A stretch of 64,000 nucleotides of DNA from CAMLFJ01 sp035524955 (GTDB taxonomy: Bacteria; Methylomirabilota; Methylomirabilia; Rokubacteriales; CSP1-6), in the NCBI GenBank assembly GCA_035524955.1, contig DATLFG010000097.1, positions 1 through 64,000 on the forward strand, in the 5' to 3' direction. This document shows, piece by piece, positions 18,050-27,289 of the stretch. A program made the position numbers and the translations under genes. The notes below the pieces were generated by a model, which was not told where the DNA came from, made no database searches, and saw nothing but the letters and a program-made list of their open reading frames with translations. Each line of letters begins with the position of its first letter. Position 1 is the first letter of the stretch.

Positions 18050-19801
18050 ATGAGCGGATCGGACGGGCGCGAGATCTACCGGGTCGTGTGGCCACGCGGG
18101 GCCAGAACGGTGCAGGCGACGGACGTCGCCCCGCGCCTCGCCACGCTCGAGGGCAAGACCATCGGCCAGCTCTGGGACGATCTCTTCCGGGGCGACGAGA
18201 TCTTCCCGATCCTCGAGGAGGAGCTGGGCCGCCGCTTCCCGGGCGTCCGCTTCGTCCGCTACGACACCTTCGGCTCCACGCACGGCCGCGACGAGCAGCG
18301 GGTGCTGGCCGAGCTGCCCGGCAAGCTGCGGCGGCACGAGGTGGACGCGGTCATCTCCGGGATGGCCTGCTGAGGGAGCTGCACGCCCGCCGTGCTGCGG
18401 GCGAGTGCGGTGGCCGAGCGGGCCGGCGTGCCGACGGCCTCGCTGGTCTGCGAGGGCTTCCGCGGCCAGGCGGCCACGACCGCCACCGGCCTGGGCCTGC
18501 CCGGCCTCCCGACGGCCCTGGTGCCGGGGCACGTCGACGTCCAGAGCGTCGAGGAGCTGCGGCAGAACCTGGTCGCGGTCACGGTGGACGCGGTCATCGC
18601 CAACCTGACGATGGCGCCGCCGCCGGCGGCGGGGGCCACCGTGGTCGAGCCCGGGCCGGGCGACATCGTCCTCGAGGGCGATCTCGACGAGGTCAACCGC
18701 TTCTTCTACGAGAACGACTGGAGCGACGGCCTGCCCATCGTGCCGCCGACGCGCGAGCGCGTGGCCGAGTTCGTGCGCTTCGCGGACCGGCCCGCCGAGA
18801 CCGAGCTGGGCGTGCTCCTGCCGGACCGGCGCCGCGCCACCGTGTGGAACGTGGCGGTCAACGGGGTCATGGCGGGCTGCCGGCCCGAGTACATGCCGAT
18901 CCTGGTGGCGCTGGTCGAGGCCATGGCCGACCCGCGCTACGGCGTCGAGCACAGCGGCAACACGCCCGGCGCCGAGACGCTGATCATCCTGAACGGGCCC
19001 ATCATCAAGGAGCTGGGCTTCAACTACGAGCAGGGCGCACTGCGGGACGGCGTCCAGGCCAACACCACCATCGGTCGCTTCTGGCGGCTCGTTCTGCGCA
19101 ACGTCGCCGGGTTTCTCCACCATCGGACCGACAAGGGCACGTTCGGCAATACCTGGCGGGTGGTGCTGGCCGAGAACGAGGACGCGCTGCGCCGCATCGG
19201 CTGGCCGAGCATCGCCGAGGATGAAGGCGTGGCCGGCGGCAATGCGGTCACGATCTCGCGGTACACGGGGGGTGGCGTCATCGCCTCGGTGTTCGGCAAC
19301 ACCCCGGACCGGATGCTGCCGTACCTGGCCGACGCGCTGGTCGGCAAGGTGGGCTGGGAGCTCCTCTTCACGGTGGGCATGGGCGCGGGCAGCCTGCGGC
19401 CGCTGCTCATGCTGAGCCCGATCCTGGCCGAGACGCTCGCCCGGAGCGGGCTCGACAAGCCCGCGCTGAAGCGGCGGCTCTTCGAGCTGGCCCGGATCCC
19501 CGCCGCGAAGCTCGAGCGCTACGTCGGCGAGTGGACCAACCTGATGCCGGGGCGGCCGTCGCTGGCCTCGCTCGTGAAGGCGGGGCAGATTCCCGCGGTC
19601 TTCGCGGAGTCCGAGGATCCGGCGCGGCTCGTGCCCATCGTCAGCCGGCCGGAGGACCTGATGGTGGCGGTGAGCGGCGATCCGCTGCGCACCAACGCCT
19701 ACGCGTTCGCCCACAACGGCATCCTGGGTTATCCCACCACGAAGCCGATCCGGCTGCCCGCGGACTGGTCGCGCCGGCTCCGGGAGGCCCGCCGCCGCTA
19801 G
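18050..19801 (+). CDS. UGSC-family selenoprotein 2 (in-frame UGA at 18371-18373)
   Basis: Reading the TGA at 18371-18373 as selenocysteine (residue 108) gives a 583-residue protein. The motif is GMAC-U-GSCTPAVLR, the UGSC signature of the known UGSC (seleno)protein family. The same frame continues for 475 codons with sequence homologous to selenoprotein 1: SDGLPIVPPTRERV, NVAVNGVMAGC and a final NAYAFAHNGILGYPTT. The start follows a GGGAGGGGG ribosome binding site. It overlaps the next paralog by one base (TAGTG). If UGA were a stop, the product would end directly before the conserved redox motif. The reaction is unknown. Confidence 0.88.
18381..18408 (+). promoter_or_regulatory. Candidate bacterial SECIS hairpin of selenoprotein 2
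   Basis: Seven bases after the UGA, GCAC and GCCCGC pair with GCGGGC and GTGC, with a two-base GA bulge. The apical loop is CGTGCT and starts 17 bases after the UGA. A short hairpin with a GU in the loop at this distance fits a bacterial SECIS element for SelB. Thermodynamic folding was not run. Confidence 0.7.
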
Positions 19802-21018
19802 TGGAGTCGCTCTGGGTCCTGCTGCCCACGGGTCAGCGTGCCTCGGGCGAGTGGATCGACGACACGCTGCGGGCGCGCGTCGAGGAGAAGGGGCTGCTCG
19901 CGCGCACGCCGCGCGCGGGCGAGTTCCCGCGCCAGCGCGTGGAGCTGATCCGCGACGCCGACCCGGGGGCCGCGGTGAACCGGCTCTACCGGGAGCGGGG
20001 CTGGACCGACGGGCTGCCCATCGTGCCGCCCACGCTCGGGCGGGTCGACGAGATGCTCGGCGCGGGTCCGCTCGAGCGCCACGCGGTGCTGGGCGAGGTG
20101 GAGCCGCTCGGGGGTGTGGCGAGCGTCGAGAAGGTCGCGGTCAACGCGGTCATGGCGGGCTGCGACCCGGCGCATTTCCCGGTGGCGCTGGCGGCGGTGC
20201 AGGCCATCCTCGATCCCACCTTCAACCTGCGCGGCGTGCAGACCACCGACGAGAACGTGGCGCCGCTGCTCATCGTCAGCGGACCGGCGGCCGCGCGGCT
20301 CGGGATCAACGCGGGCTGGGGCGCCCTCGGCCCCGGCTGGCCGGCCAACGCGGCCATCGGGCGCGCGGTGCGCCTGGTCATGAACAACCTGGGCGGGGGA
20401 TGGCCGGGCGCGGTGTCCTTCGCCGGACTCGGGCAGCCGGGACGCTACGGCCTCTGCCTGGCCGAGCGCGCGGACGTCGCGCCCTGGCCTCCGTTGCACG
20501 TGGAGCTGGGCTACGGGGCCGAGCAGAGCACGGTCACCGTGCTACGCGCGGAGACCGTCATCAACGTCACCGGCGGGCTCGACGAGCTGGCGAGCGTGAT
20601 GGGCTCGGCCGCCTCGCTCTTCGGCATCCTGCACAGCGGGAAGGCGGGCGTCATCCTGTCGCCGTTCACGGCCCGGCGCCTGGCGAGCGAGGGCCTGACA
20701 CGGGCCGACGTGTGCCGCGAGCTCTTCGCGCGCGGCCGCCTTCCGGCCGGGACCTGGCGCCGGTCGTGGCTCCACGCCACCGTGCGCGCGAGCGACTGGC
20801 CCGACTGGGCGCGCCGGGCGGCCGAGCGGGAGGGCTCGATCCCCGCGGTGCGCGAGCCGGAAGACATCACGCTCGTCGTGGCGGGAGCCGATCTCCCCAT
20901 CCCCCAGCACGCCTACTGCCCGTCGTGGGGTCATCCGCCGTGCCGGGTGACGCGGGAGATCGGACCACAGCCGACGAGGGATGCGGAGGGCGCCGCCGAG
21001 TCCGCCGCCCCCGCTTGA
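19801..21018 (+). CDS. Paralog of the selenoprotein C-terminal domain, without the Sec domain
   Basis: A 405-residue protein starting at a GTG that shares its first base with the upstream stop. It has ERGWTDGLPIVPPTLGRVDE and VEKVAVNAVMAGC, then INAGWGALGPGWPANAAIGR, all homologous to the large C-terminal domain of both selenoproteins. The UxxC domain is missing and replaced by about 55 unrelated residues. The tight coupling suggests a complex with selenoprotein 2. No function is known to me for this domain. Confidence 0.8.
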   Translation: MESLWVLLPTGQRASGEWIDDTLRARVEEKGLLARTPRAGEFPRQRVELIRDADPGAAVNRLYRERGWTDGLPIVPPTLGRVDEMLGAGPLERHAVLGEVEPLGGVASVEKVAVNAVMAGCDPAHFPVALAAVQAILDPTFNLRGVQTTDENVAPLLIVSGPAAARLGINAGWGALGPGWPANAAIGRAVRLVMNNLGGGWPGAVSFAGLGQPGRYGLCLAERADVAPWPPLHVELGYGAEQSTVTVLRAETVINVTGGLDELASVMGSAASLFGILHSGKAGVILSPFTARRLASEGLTRADVCRELFARGRLPAGTWRRSWLHATVRASDWPDWARRAAEREGSIPAVREPEDITLVVAGADLPIPQHAYCPSWGHPPCRVTREIGPQPTRDAEGAAESAAPA

Positions 21019-21065
21019 CGCCATCCGCCCGCGGGCGCAGCATGACCCGACCGGAGGACCTGAGC

Positions 21066-21935
21066 ATGCAAGTCACCCTTGTCACCGGCACCAGCACCGG
21101 CATCGGCTTCGCGACCGCGCTGCACCTCGCGCGCCACGGCCACCGGGTGGTCGCGACCATGCGCAATCTCGCGAAGGCGGGCCCGCTCCAGGACGCGGCC
21201 CGCGCGGAGCAGCTGCCGCTCGTGGTGCGCGAGCTGGACGTGACGCGCCAGGACTCGATCGACCGCGCGGTGGCCGCGACGCGGGAGCGCGACGGCGCCA
21301 TCGACGTCCTCGTCAACAACGCGGGCATCGGCGGGGCGACCCCGCTCGAGCTCACGCCCGAGGCCGAGCATCGCGCGATGTTCGAGGCCAACTACTGGGG
21401 CCCGATCCGGATGATCCAGGCGGTGCTGCCGTCCATGCGGGAGCGGCGGGCCGGGTGCATCGTCAACGTCACGTCGATCGCGGGGCGGGTAGCCACCCCG
21501 AACCAGATCGCGTACTCCGCGTCCAAGCACGCGCTGGCCGCGGCGAGCGAGGCGCTGGCCCACGAGGTGGCGGCCTTCGGGATCCGCGTGGCCATCATCG
21601 AGCCCGGCGTGATCCAGACCGCGATCTTCGAGAACTCGGCGGGCGCCACCCGCTACGACAAGACCTCGCCGTACCGGCAGATCATGCGCCGCAACGGCAA
21701 GCTGTTCGCGGCCGGCTTCCGCAACCCGGGCAATGCTGAGACCGTCGCGGCGACGATCCTCGACGCCGTCACCACCAACCGGCCGCGGCTGCGCTACCTG
21801 GTCGGCGGGGACGCGGAGGGCCTGGCCGCCGGGCGCGCCCGGATCAGCGACGAGGAGTGGGTCGCGATGGGCGGCCCACTGAGCGACGAGGAGTACAACG
21901 CCCGCTTCAAGCGGTACTTCGGGATCGAGCTGTAG
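21066..21935 (+). CDS. SDR-family oxidoreductase
   Basis: A 289-residue classical short-chain dehydrogenase. The NAD(P) motif is TGTSTGIG, then NNAG, and the catalytic YxxxK is in YSASKHALAA. The ATG at 21066 has a GGAGG site; another ATG eight codons upstream is possible. It follows the selenoprotein paralog by 47 bases and may be in the same transcript. The substrate is unknown. Confidence 0.9.
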   Translation: MQVTLVTGTSTGIGFATALHLARHGHRVVATMRNLAKAGPLQDAARAEQLPLVVRELDVTRQDSIDRAVAATRERDGAIDVLVNNAGIGGATPLELTPEAEHRAMFEANYWGPIRMIQAVLPSMRERRAGCIVNVTSIAGRVATPNQIAYSASKHALAAASEALAHEVAAFGIRVAIIEPGVIQTAIFENSAGATRYDKTSPYRQIMRRNGKLFAAGFRNPGNAETVAATILDAVTTNRPRLRYLVGGDAEGLAAGRARISDEEWVAMGGPLSDEEYNARFKRYFGIEL

Positions 21936-21938
21936 CCG

Positions 21939-22021
21939 CCCCTCACCCTCTAGCCCCTCACCCTCTAGCCCCTCACTCTCTAGCCCCTCACCCTGCCCTC
22001 TCCCCAGAGGGGAGAGGGGAT
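21939..22021. repeat. Intergenic GC hairpin repeat with 15-bp tandem leader
   Basis: Three near-identical 15-mers of CCCCTCACCCTCTAG lead into a CCCTCTCCCC / GGGGAGAGGG hairpin. It is one of eight loci of the same hairpin family in this window and sits between two convergent genes. Confidence 0.85.
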
Positions 22022-22026
22022 TGGGA

Positions 22027-23094
22027 TCAGAGGCGGGCGAGCACGCGGTCCGCGAGCTGCTGGCTGAAGCGCCACTTCTCGTCCGTGCCGGTGGCCCACA
22101 TCAGCTCTCGCAGCCCGCCGCGCTCGAGCTCCTGGATGCGCTCGATCAGCTCCTCCGCGCTGCCCACCAGGCAGGTGTCGCGCACGAGGTCGGCATCGAT
22201 CAGCTCGGCCTCGCCCGGATGGATGTAGGTGTAGTGGCCCTCGTGGGTGCGGAAGTGCCGGTGCGCGGCCGGGGTCTCCTCCACCAGCGCGCAGTAGCGT
22301 GTCCAGATGCGCCGGAGGAAGGGCGGGGGCTCGATGCCGCGCTCGTGTACCGCATCGTAGAAGTAGTAGACGCTGGCCATCACGTTGGGCCCCACCGCGC
22401 GGATCACCCGCTCGGAGTCGGCCGCCTCGCCGGGCTCGAGCAGGACGATGCTGGTGAGCGCGCACATGTGGAAGTCCTCGCCGAGCGTGCGCCCGTCGCG
22501 CCGGGCCCCGACCTGCGCCAGCGCGAGGGCCTCGGCGGGCGCCAGCCCGCGCGGCGGGATCGCGAAGACGAGGCCGTCGCCGTACTGGCCCGCCAGCTCC
22601 ATGGCGCGCGGCCCGAAGGCCGAGACGTAGAGCGGGATCCGCGGCTCGAGGCTCATGTACTTCTTCTCGCGGATCAGCATCCTGATCGGGTGGCGCGTGC
22701 CCTCGTAGGCGTAGTCCACCGCGTCGCCCCGGAGCAGGCCGCACAGCACGCGCAGGTACTCGCCGTAGTCTGCGATGCGCATCGGCGGATGGCCCATGCT
22801 GCGCATGGCGGTATTGCCGGTGCCGATGCCGAGGTGCACGCGGCCGGGCGCCAGCCGGTTCAGCGTGGCCATGGCAGCCACGTGCACCGGGGGGATGCGC
22901 GTGCCGCAGATCGCCACGCCGGGGCCCAGGCGCAGCCGCGACGTCTGGCGCGCGGCCAGCGCGAGCACCGCGTAGCAGTCGGAGAACAGCATCTGGCTGT
23001 CGGCGACCCAGGCCGAGTCGTAGCCCAGGGCCTCGATGTGGGGGTAGAAGCCGACCTCGTCGATGTCGGCCATCACGCAGACGCTCATGCGCAT
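22027..23094 (-). CDS. LLM class flavin-dependent oxidoreductase
   Basis: A 355-residue luciferase-like TIM-barrel enzyme. It shows GYDSAWVADSQMLFSDCY, TSRLRLGPGVAICGTRIP, RVHLGIGTGNTAMRSMG and PLYVSAFGPRAMELAGQYGD, the last being a common motif of F420-dependent methylenetetrahydromethanopterin reductase-like proteins. The substrate is unknown. The 3' end abuts the hairpin repeat. Confidence 0.9.
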   Translation of the reverse strand: MRMSVCVMADIDEVGFYPHIEALGYDSAWVADSQMLFSDCYAVLALAARQTSRLRLGPGVAICGTRIPPVHVAAMATLNRLAPGRVHLGIGTGNTAMRSMGHPPMRIADYGEYLRVLCGLLRGDAVDYAYEGTRHPIRMLIREKKYMSLEPRIPLYVSAFGPRAMELAGQYGDGLVFAIPPRGLAPAEALALAQVGARRDGRTLGEDFHMCALTSIVLLEPGEAADSERVIRAVGPNVMASVYYFYDAVHERGIEPPPFLRRIWTRYCALVEETPAAHRHFRTHEGHYTYIHPGEAELIDADLVRDTCLVGSAEELIERIQELERGGLRELMWATGTDEKWRFSQQLADRVLARL

Positions 23095-23119
23095 CGCAGG
23101 GTCCTCTCCGGGTCGGGGG

Positions 23120-23869
23120 TCACTTCTTGTCGCGGATCGAGTCGAGCATCTGCCGGGCGCGCGGCGTCTCCTTGAGCGTCCAGCGCGGCCGGTCGGTGGG
23201 CGCGCGCTCGGCCAGGACGGACTCGAGCTGCTGCCGCGCCTCCGCGTAGCGGGCCGTGTTGATGTAGAGCTGCGCCAGCTCGATGCGGACGCCGGTCAGC
23301 CTGGGGTCGAGCCGCTGCGCGGTCTTGAAGTGCTCCTCCGCTTCCCGGGCGCTGCCGCCCAGCACCACCGGGAGCTCGCGGGCGATGCTGCCGGCCATGA
23401 TGTGCGCCTCGATGTTGTCGGGGTCCAGGCGCAGCACCATGTCGACCTCCTTGCGCAGTTCGCGCAGGGCCAGGGCCGAGCGGAGCAGGCCCTTGGCCTG
23501 CGACCACGAGCCGAGGGTGATCGCGTGCCAGAGGCGCGCGTCGGCGTCGTTCGGGGCCAGCTCGGTGGCGCGCCTGGCGTGGTCGCGCGCGCGCGCGTAG
23601 GCCGCCACCTTGTCGTCCTCGGTCTTCGCGCGCTCCTCGGCGAACAGGAACCAGGCGCGGGTCAGGGCCAGGAGCGTGGGCAGGTCCGCGGCGCCGCCCC
23701 GGGCCAGGTGCGCCTCGAGCAGGTCGCGGGCGCGGTCGATGCGCACGGGGTCGTCGTGGTACTGGCGCAGCATCGCGCGCGCCGTCTCGGCGGGCGTCGC
23801 GGCCGGCGCGGTCGCGGGGGCGAGGCCGCCCAGCAGCAGCAGCGTGGTCAGGAGGAGCGGCCGGCGCAT
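23120..23869 (-). CDS. Exported TPR-repeat protein
   Basis: A 249-residue protein with a signal peptide (LLLTTLLLLGGLAPATAPA) and several tetratricopeptide helices, for example RATELAPNDADARLWHAITL, MVLRLDPDNIEAHIMAG and AQLYINTARYAEARQQL. It is likely periplasmic and a protein-interaction scaffold. It lies 25 bases upstream of the LLM gene on the same strand. Confidence 0.8.
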   Translation of the reverse strand: MRRPLLLTTLLLLGGLAPATAPAATPAETARAMLRQYHDDPVRIDRARDLLEAHLARGGAADLPTLLALTRAWFLFAEERAKTEDDKVAAYARARDHARRATELAPNDADARLWHAITLGSWSQAKGLLRSALALRELRKEVDMVLRLDPDNIEAHIMAGSIARELPVVLGGSAREAEEHFKTAQRLDPRLTGVRIELAQLYINTARYAEARQQLESVLAERAPTDRPRWTLKETPRARQMLDSIRDKK

Positions 23870-24020
23870 GGCCCGATCGTACCGGCCCGCGGACGGGGGC
23901 GGGGGAAAAATGCGCCGAGCGCTCGCCCGCGGCTCTCTCGAGATCCTCTTGACTCCGGGTGGCCATCAGCCTAGTGTCCGACTGCTCGAGACCCCTGGAG
24001 CAGTGAAGAGGGAGGGACAC

Positions 24021-24260
24021 GTGAGTCAGCCCGACGACCTCCTCGATCGCATCCGGCGCAGCATCCTCGCGGGTCACCTTCCCAAGGAAGCCTGTCTCGC
24101 GACCTGGTACGGCAAAGGGACGGGCCTCCGTTGTGCGGCGTGCGATCGGGCGATCACTCCGGACGAGGTCGAGGTCGAGTGTGACCTGCCGGATGGCGTC
24201 ACCCTGCGGCTTCACAGCCGCTGCTACGACCTGTGGTCGCGCGAGGTCTCGGCCACCTAA
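24021..24260 (+). CDS. Small Cys/His-rich protein (possible zinc-binding)
   Basis: A 79-residue product from a GTG with a GGGAGGGA site. It carries CAAC near residue 38 and LHSRC near residue 66, a possible C2-HC metal site, flanked by conserved-looking WYGKGTGLR and CYDLWSREV. I do not recognise a named family. Coding is supported by the ribosome binding site and the Cys/His pattern. Confidence 0.6.
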   Translation: MSQPDDLLDRIRRSILAGHLPKEACLATWYGKGTGLRCAACDRAITPDEVEVECDLPDGVTLRLHSRCYDLWSREVSAT

Positions 24261-24269
24261 CCCGCTCTA

Positions 24270-24420
24270 GCTACGAACGCGTGCTCCGCGTCCTATGCAC
24301 CCCCTCACCCTGTCCCTCTGCCCCTCCGAGGGCGAGGGGATCGAAACGGCTCCCTCTCCCTCGGAGAGGGAGAGGGTCGGGGTGAGGGTGGCGCACGTGT
24401 TCACGCATGATCCTGAGTAA
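24270..24420. repeat. Dispersed repeat R1, copy 1 (inverted relative to 56535-56690)
   Basis: This block contains two GC hairpins and the segment GTTCACGCATGATCC. Its reverse complement matches 56535-56690 over about 130-150 bases with few differences, so it is a second copy 32 kb away in the opposite orientation. The rest of the gap to 24637 holds no recognisable gene or element. Confidence 0.85.
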
Positions 24421-24637
24421 GTCCGTGGCCCGGCGGCCCTTGCCGGCGCAGGTCTGGCAAGAGAAATGCCTGAAAGGCTCTCCGCCCCGGTCGGGCCGGC
24501 CAGATGTGTGAAATGGCTGCGACAAGCGACCGAAGGTGTGGCGACCCGGTAAAAACGTCGGGAAAGAAATACCGCGAGGGAAAGGGCCCGGATTGGCAAG
24601 GCGACAAGGGAGGGCGCAGCCTCGAAAGATCGATCCG

Positions 24638-26221
24638 ATGGCGGGAACGGACGAGGACGCGGGGCGCCTGGCCGCGATCATCGACTCCTCGGACGACGCC
24701 ATCGTGAGCAAGACGCTCGAAGGGATCATCACATCCTGGAACCGGGGGGCCGAGCGCATCTTCGGCTATACCGCCGCGGAGGCGGTGGGCCGGCACATCT
24801 CGTTGATCATCCCGGAGGAGCGGCACGGGGAGGAGCGCGAGGTCCTGGCCCGCCTCGTCAAGGGAGATCGGATCGATCACTTCGAGACGATACGGCGGGC
24901 CAAGGACGGCCGGCGCGTCGAGATCTCCCTCTCGGTATCGCCGGTCCGGAACTCGGCCGGGCGCATCGTCGGGGCCTCGAAGGTGGCGCGCGACATCTCG
25001 GATCGGCGACAGCTCGAGCGGGACCGCCAGGCGCTCCTCGATCGCGAGCAGGAGGCCCGCGCCGAGGCCGAAGCGTTGAACCGAAGCAAGGATGACTTCC
25101 TCGCGACGCTGTCCCACGAGCTCCGGACCCCCCTCAATGCCATCTACGGCTGGGCCCGCATGCTCGCCACGGGCGGTCTCGACGAGACGGTGACTCGCCG
25201 GGCGATCGACGCGATCCTCCGCAACGCGGCGGCGCAGGTTCAGCTCATCGAGGATCTGTTCGATGTCTCGCGCGTGATCACCGGCAACATGCGTCTGGAC
25301 GTGCGGCCCCTGCACGTCGCCGCGGTGCTCGAGGCCGCGCTCGACACCGTCCGGCCCGCCGCCGCTGCGAAGGGGGTCCGCCTCGAGTCGATCCTCGATC
25401 CCCGTGCGGGGATGATGATGGGAGATCCCGCCCGCCTCCAGCAGGTGGCCTGGAATCTGTTCATGAACGCGGTCAAGTTCACGCCGAGAGGTGGTCGGGT
25501 CGACGTGCAGCTGCGGCGCGCGGGCGGGCAGATCGAGATGGTGGTCAGCGACACCGGAGAAGGCATCGCGCCCGAGCACATGCCGCGCATCTTCCAGCGA
25601 TTCGGCCAGGCCGACGGCAGCTCGACGCGCCGGCACGCCGGGCTCGGCATCGGGCTGGCACTCGTCCGGCACCTCGTCGATCTTCACGGAGGCGCGGTCA
25701 GTGCCCACAGTGCGGGCGCTGGGCTCGGGGCCACGTTCACGGTGACCCTGCCGGTGGCCGCGGTGCCCGCGCTCCCGCCGACCGCGGTGGGCGACAACGT
25801 GGGCGTGCCCGGACCCGGTCACGCGAAGTCGATCTCGCTCCGCGACCTTCGGATCCTGGTCGTGGATGACGATGCCGACGGTCTGGAGCTGGCGGCGCTC
25901 GTTCTCATCGATGCGGGGGCCGAGGTGCGGGTATCGCCGTCCCCGGTCGGCGCGATGGCCGTCCTCGAGAGCTGGCCCGCCCACGTGCTGGTGACGGACC
26001 TCGAGATGCCGGGCGAGGACGGCGTGAGCCTCTTGCAGCGGGCCCGCCGGGTGACGACGCGGCAGGGGCGCCGGCTGCCCGCGCTGGCCCTGACCGCGTA
26101 TGGGCGATCGGAGGACCGGGTCCGGGCTCTGGCGGCCGGCTTCAACCTGCACCTGGGCAAGCCGGTCGACCCGGCGGAGCTGGTGCTGGCGGTGGCGAGT
26201 CTGGGCGGCCGCACGGAGTAG
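24638..26221 (+). CDS. Hybrid sensor histidine kinase/response regulator
   Basis: A 527-residue soluble hybrid kinase. A PAS domain (about 8-125, with NRGAERIFGYTAAEAVGRHI) is followed by HisKA with phosphoacceptor H160 in LSHELRTPLNAIYGW. HATPase_c follows (WNLFMNAVKFTPRGG, DTGEGIAPEHMPRIFQRF, GLGIGLALVRHLVDLHGG). A C-terminal receiver has VVDDDADGLE and the phosphoacceptor D454 in TDLEMPGEDG. No transmembrane segment is seen, so it senses a cytosolic signal. No output regulator gene is adjacent. Confidence 0.93.
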   Translation: MAGTDEDAGRLAAIIDSSDDAIVSKTLEGIITSWNRGAERIFGYTAAEAVGRHISLIIPEERHGEEREVLARLVKGDRIDHFETIRRAKDGRRVEISLSVSPVRNSAGRIVGASKVARDISDRRQLERDRQALLDREQEARAEAEALNRSKDDFLATLSHELRTPLNAIYGWARMLATGGLDETVTRRAIDAILRNAAAQVQLIEDLFDVSRVITGNMRLDVRPLHVAAVLEAALDTVRPAAAAKGVRLESILDPRAGMMMGDPARLQQVAWNLFMNAVKFTPRGGRVDVQLRRAGGQIEMVVSDTGEGIAPEHMPRIFQRFGQADGSSTRRHAGLGIGLALVRHLVDLHGGAVSAHSAGAGLGATFTVTLPVAAVPALPPTAVGDNVGVPGPGHAKSISLRDLRILVVDDDADGLELAALVLIDAGAEVRVSPSPVGAMAVLESWPAHVLVTDLEMPGEDGVSLLQRARRVTTRQGRRLPALALTAYGRSEDRVRALAAGFNLHLGKPVDPAELVLAVASLGGRTE

Positions 26222-26231
26222 CTCTTGAAAT

Positions 26232-26634
26232 GCGCCAGAGAGGGCCTGTGAGCCGGGTTCTGTCTGACCGCCCCGGTTCCCCGTGACGGCGAGATGATCA
26301 TTTCTCTAGGACGCCGGTTACCCGACGCCTCAAGCGGCCATACCCGAGAGCACCACGCGGGCCGCGCTTCACCTGCTCTCGCGAGCAGGATCGCTCTCCT
26401 ATTTGGCCTTGCTCCGGGTGGGGTTTACCGAGCCGACCCGGTCACCCGGGCCGCTGGTGAGCTCTTACCTCACCGTTTCACCCTTACCGTCCGTGAGGGC
26501 GGCGGTTTGCTTTCTGTGGCACTGTCCATGGGGTTGCCCCCCCTGGCCGTTAGCCAGCACCCTGCCCTGCGGAGCCCGGACTTTCCTCCCGCACGGGAAT
26601 GCCGTGCCGGCGATCATCCAGCCTTCTCTGGCGC
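26232..26634 (-). ncRNA. rnpB: RNase P RNA, bacterial type A
   Basis: The minus strand reads GAGGAAAGTCCGGGCTCC near the 5' end and GACAGAACCCGGCT near the 3' end, the universal conserved boxes of bacterial RNase P RNA. The ends GCGCCAGAGA and TCTCTGGCGC pair as the P1 stem, which sets the boundaries and gives about 403 nt. It forms the ribozyme that matures tRNA 5' ends. Open frames crossing it on both strands are spurious. Confidence 0.96.
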
Positions 26635-26673
26635 AATCAAAGAGCGTGTGTCGCCGCCTCGAAGTATAGCCCG

Positions 26674-27150
26674 TCAGGGCTCGCGGCGCTTGGTCGCCTT
26701 CTGCTGCGCCCGGCGGTCGAGCTCCCAGTAGCGCCGGTCGCGGTCTTTCAGGATCTCCTCCGAGGTGCGCAGCGGCGCCGTCGAGGGCTGCTCCACGCCC
26801 AGCGCGTGGCCGATCTCGTCGACCACGTCCTGGTCGGGGGTGGGCGCGCTGCCGCCGACCGCCTCTTCTCCGGAGCTCTGCGCCCGCTGCCAGTCCGCGT
26901 CGAGGTCGCCGGCGCTCACCGCGGGCCCGGTCTCGTGGTGCTCGATCACTTCGCGCAGCAGGCCGACCATTCGCCCTTGATCCTCCGCGCCCGCGCGGCC
27001 GCGGCGGGTGGCCGTCGTCCGCTTCCGCCCGCGGCTGTTGGCGCGCCGGGCCGGGGACGCCCGGCTCTTCTTCTTCGCGATCGTCTTCTTCGTCTCCTTC
27101 TTCGTCGCCTTCCTCCGGCTCCGCGTCGGCTTCGGCTTGCGCTTGCTCAT
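26674..27150 (-). CDS. DUF6335-like protein with basic N-terminal tail
   Basis: A 158-residue protein. Residues 1-50 are Lys/Arg rich and disordered. The rest has DADWQRAQSSGEEAVGGSAP, DVVDEIGHALGVEQ and TSEEILKDRDRRYWELD, which I recognise as the DUF6335 pattern. The basic tail suggests nucleic acid binding, as an inference only. Confidence 0.7.
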   Translation of the reverse strand: MSKRKPKPTRSRRKATKKETKKTIAKKKSRASPARRANSRGRKRTTATRRGRAGAEDQGRMVGLLREVIEHHETGPAVSAGDLDADWQRAQSSGEEAVGGSAPTPDQDVVDEIGHALGVEQPSTAPLRTSEEILKDRDRRYWELDRRAQQKATKRREP

Positions 27151-27289
27151 CGTTCACCTCCCCCGGGTCCTCGCTGCTGCGCCCTATCATACGCCGTGAT
27201 TTGACGCTCCTCCGGCCGTCTGCTAGGGTGGCCCGCGAATCGCTTCTCCACGTTCCCTCTCGAACGACGACGTCTCGGGGAGGTCGGCC

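Noticed and set aside
18371..18373. TGA as an ordinary stop giving a 107-residue protein followed by a separate gene
   Set aside because: The downstream frame continues without its own ribosome site, the paralog has a TGA at the same aligned place, and the surrounding residues are the UGSC motif.
21939..21983. CRISPR-like tandem 15-mers
   Set aside because: The units are contiguous, with no unique spacers and no cas genes; they belong to the dispersed hairpin repeat family.
26294..26731. Plus-strand frames over RNase P RNA
   Set aside because: The conserved RNase P boxes and P1 pairing on the minus strand explain the sequence.
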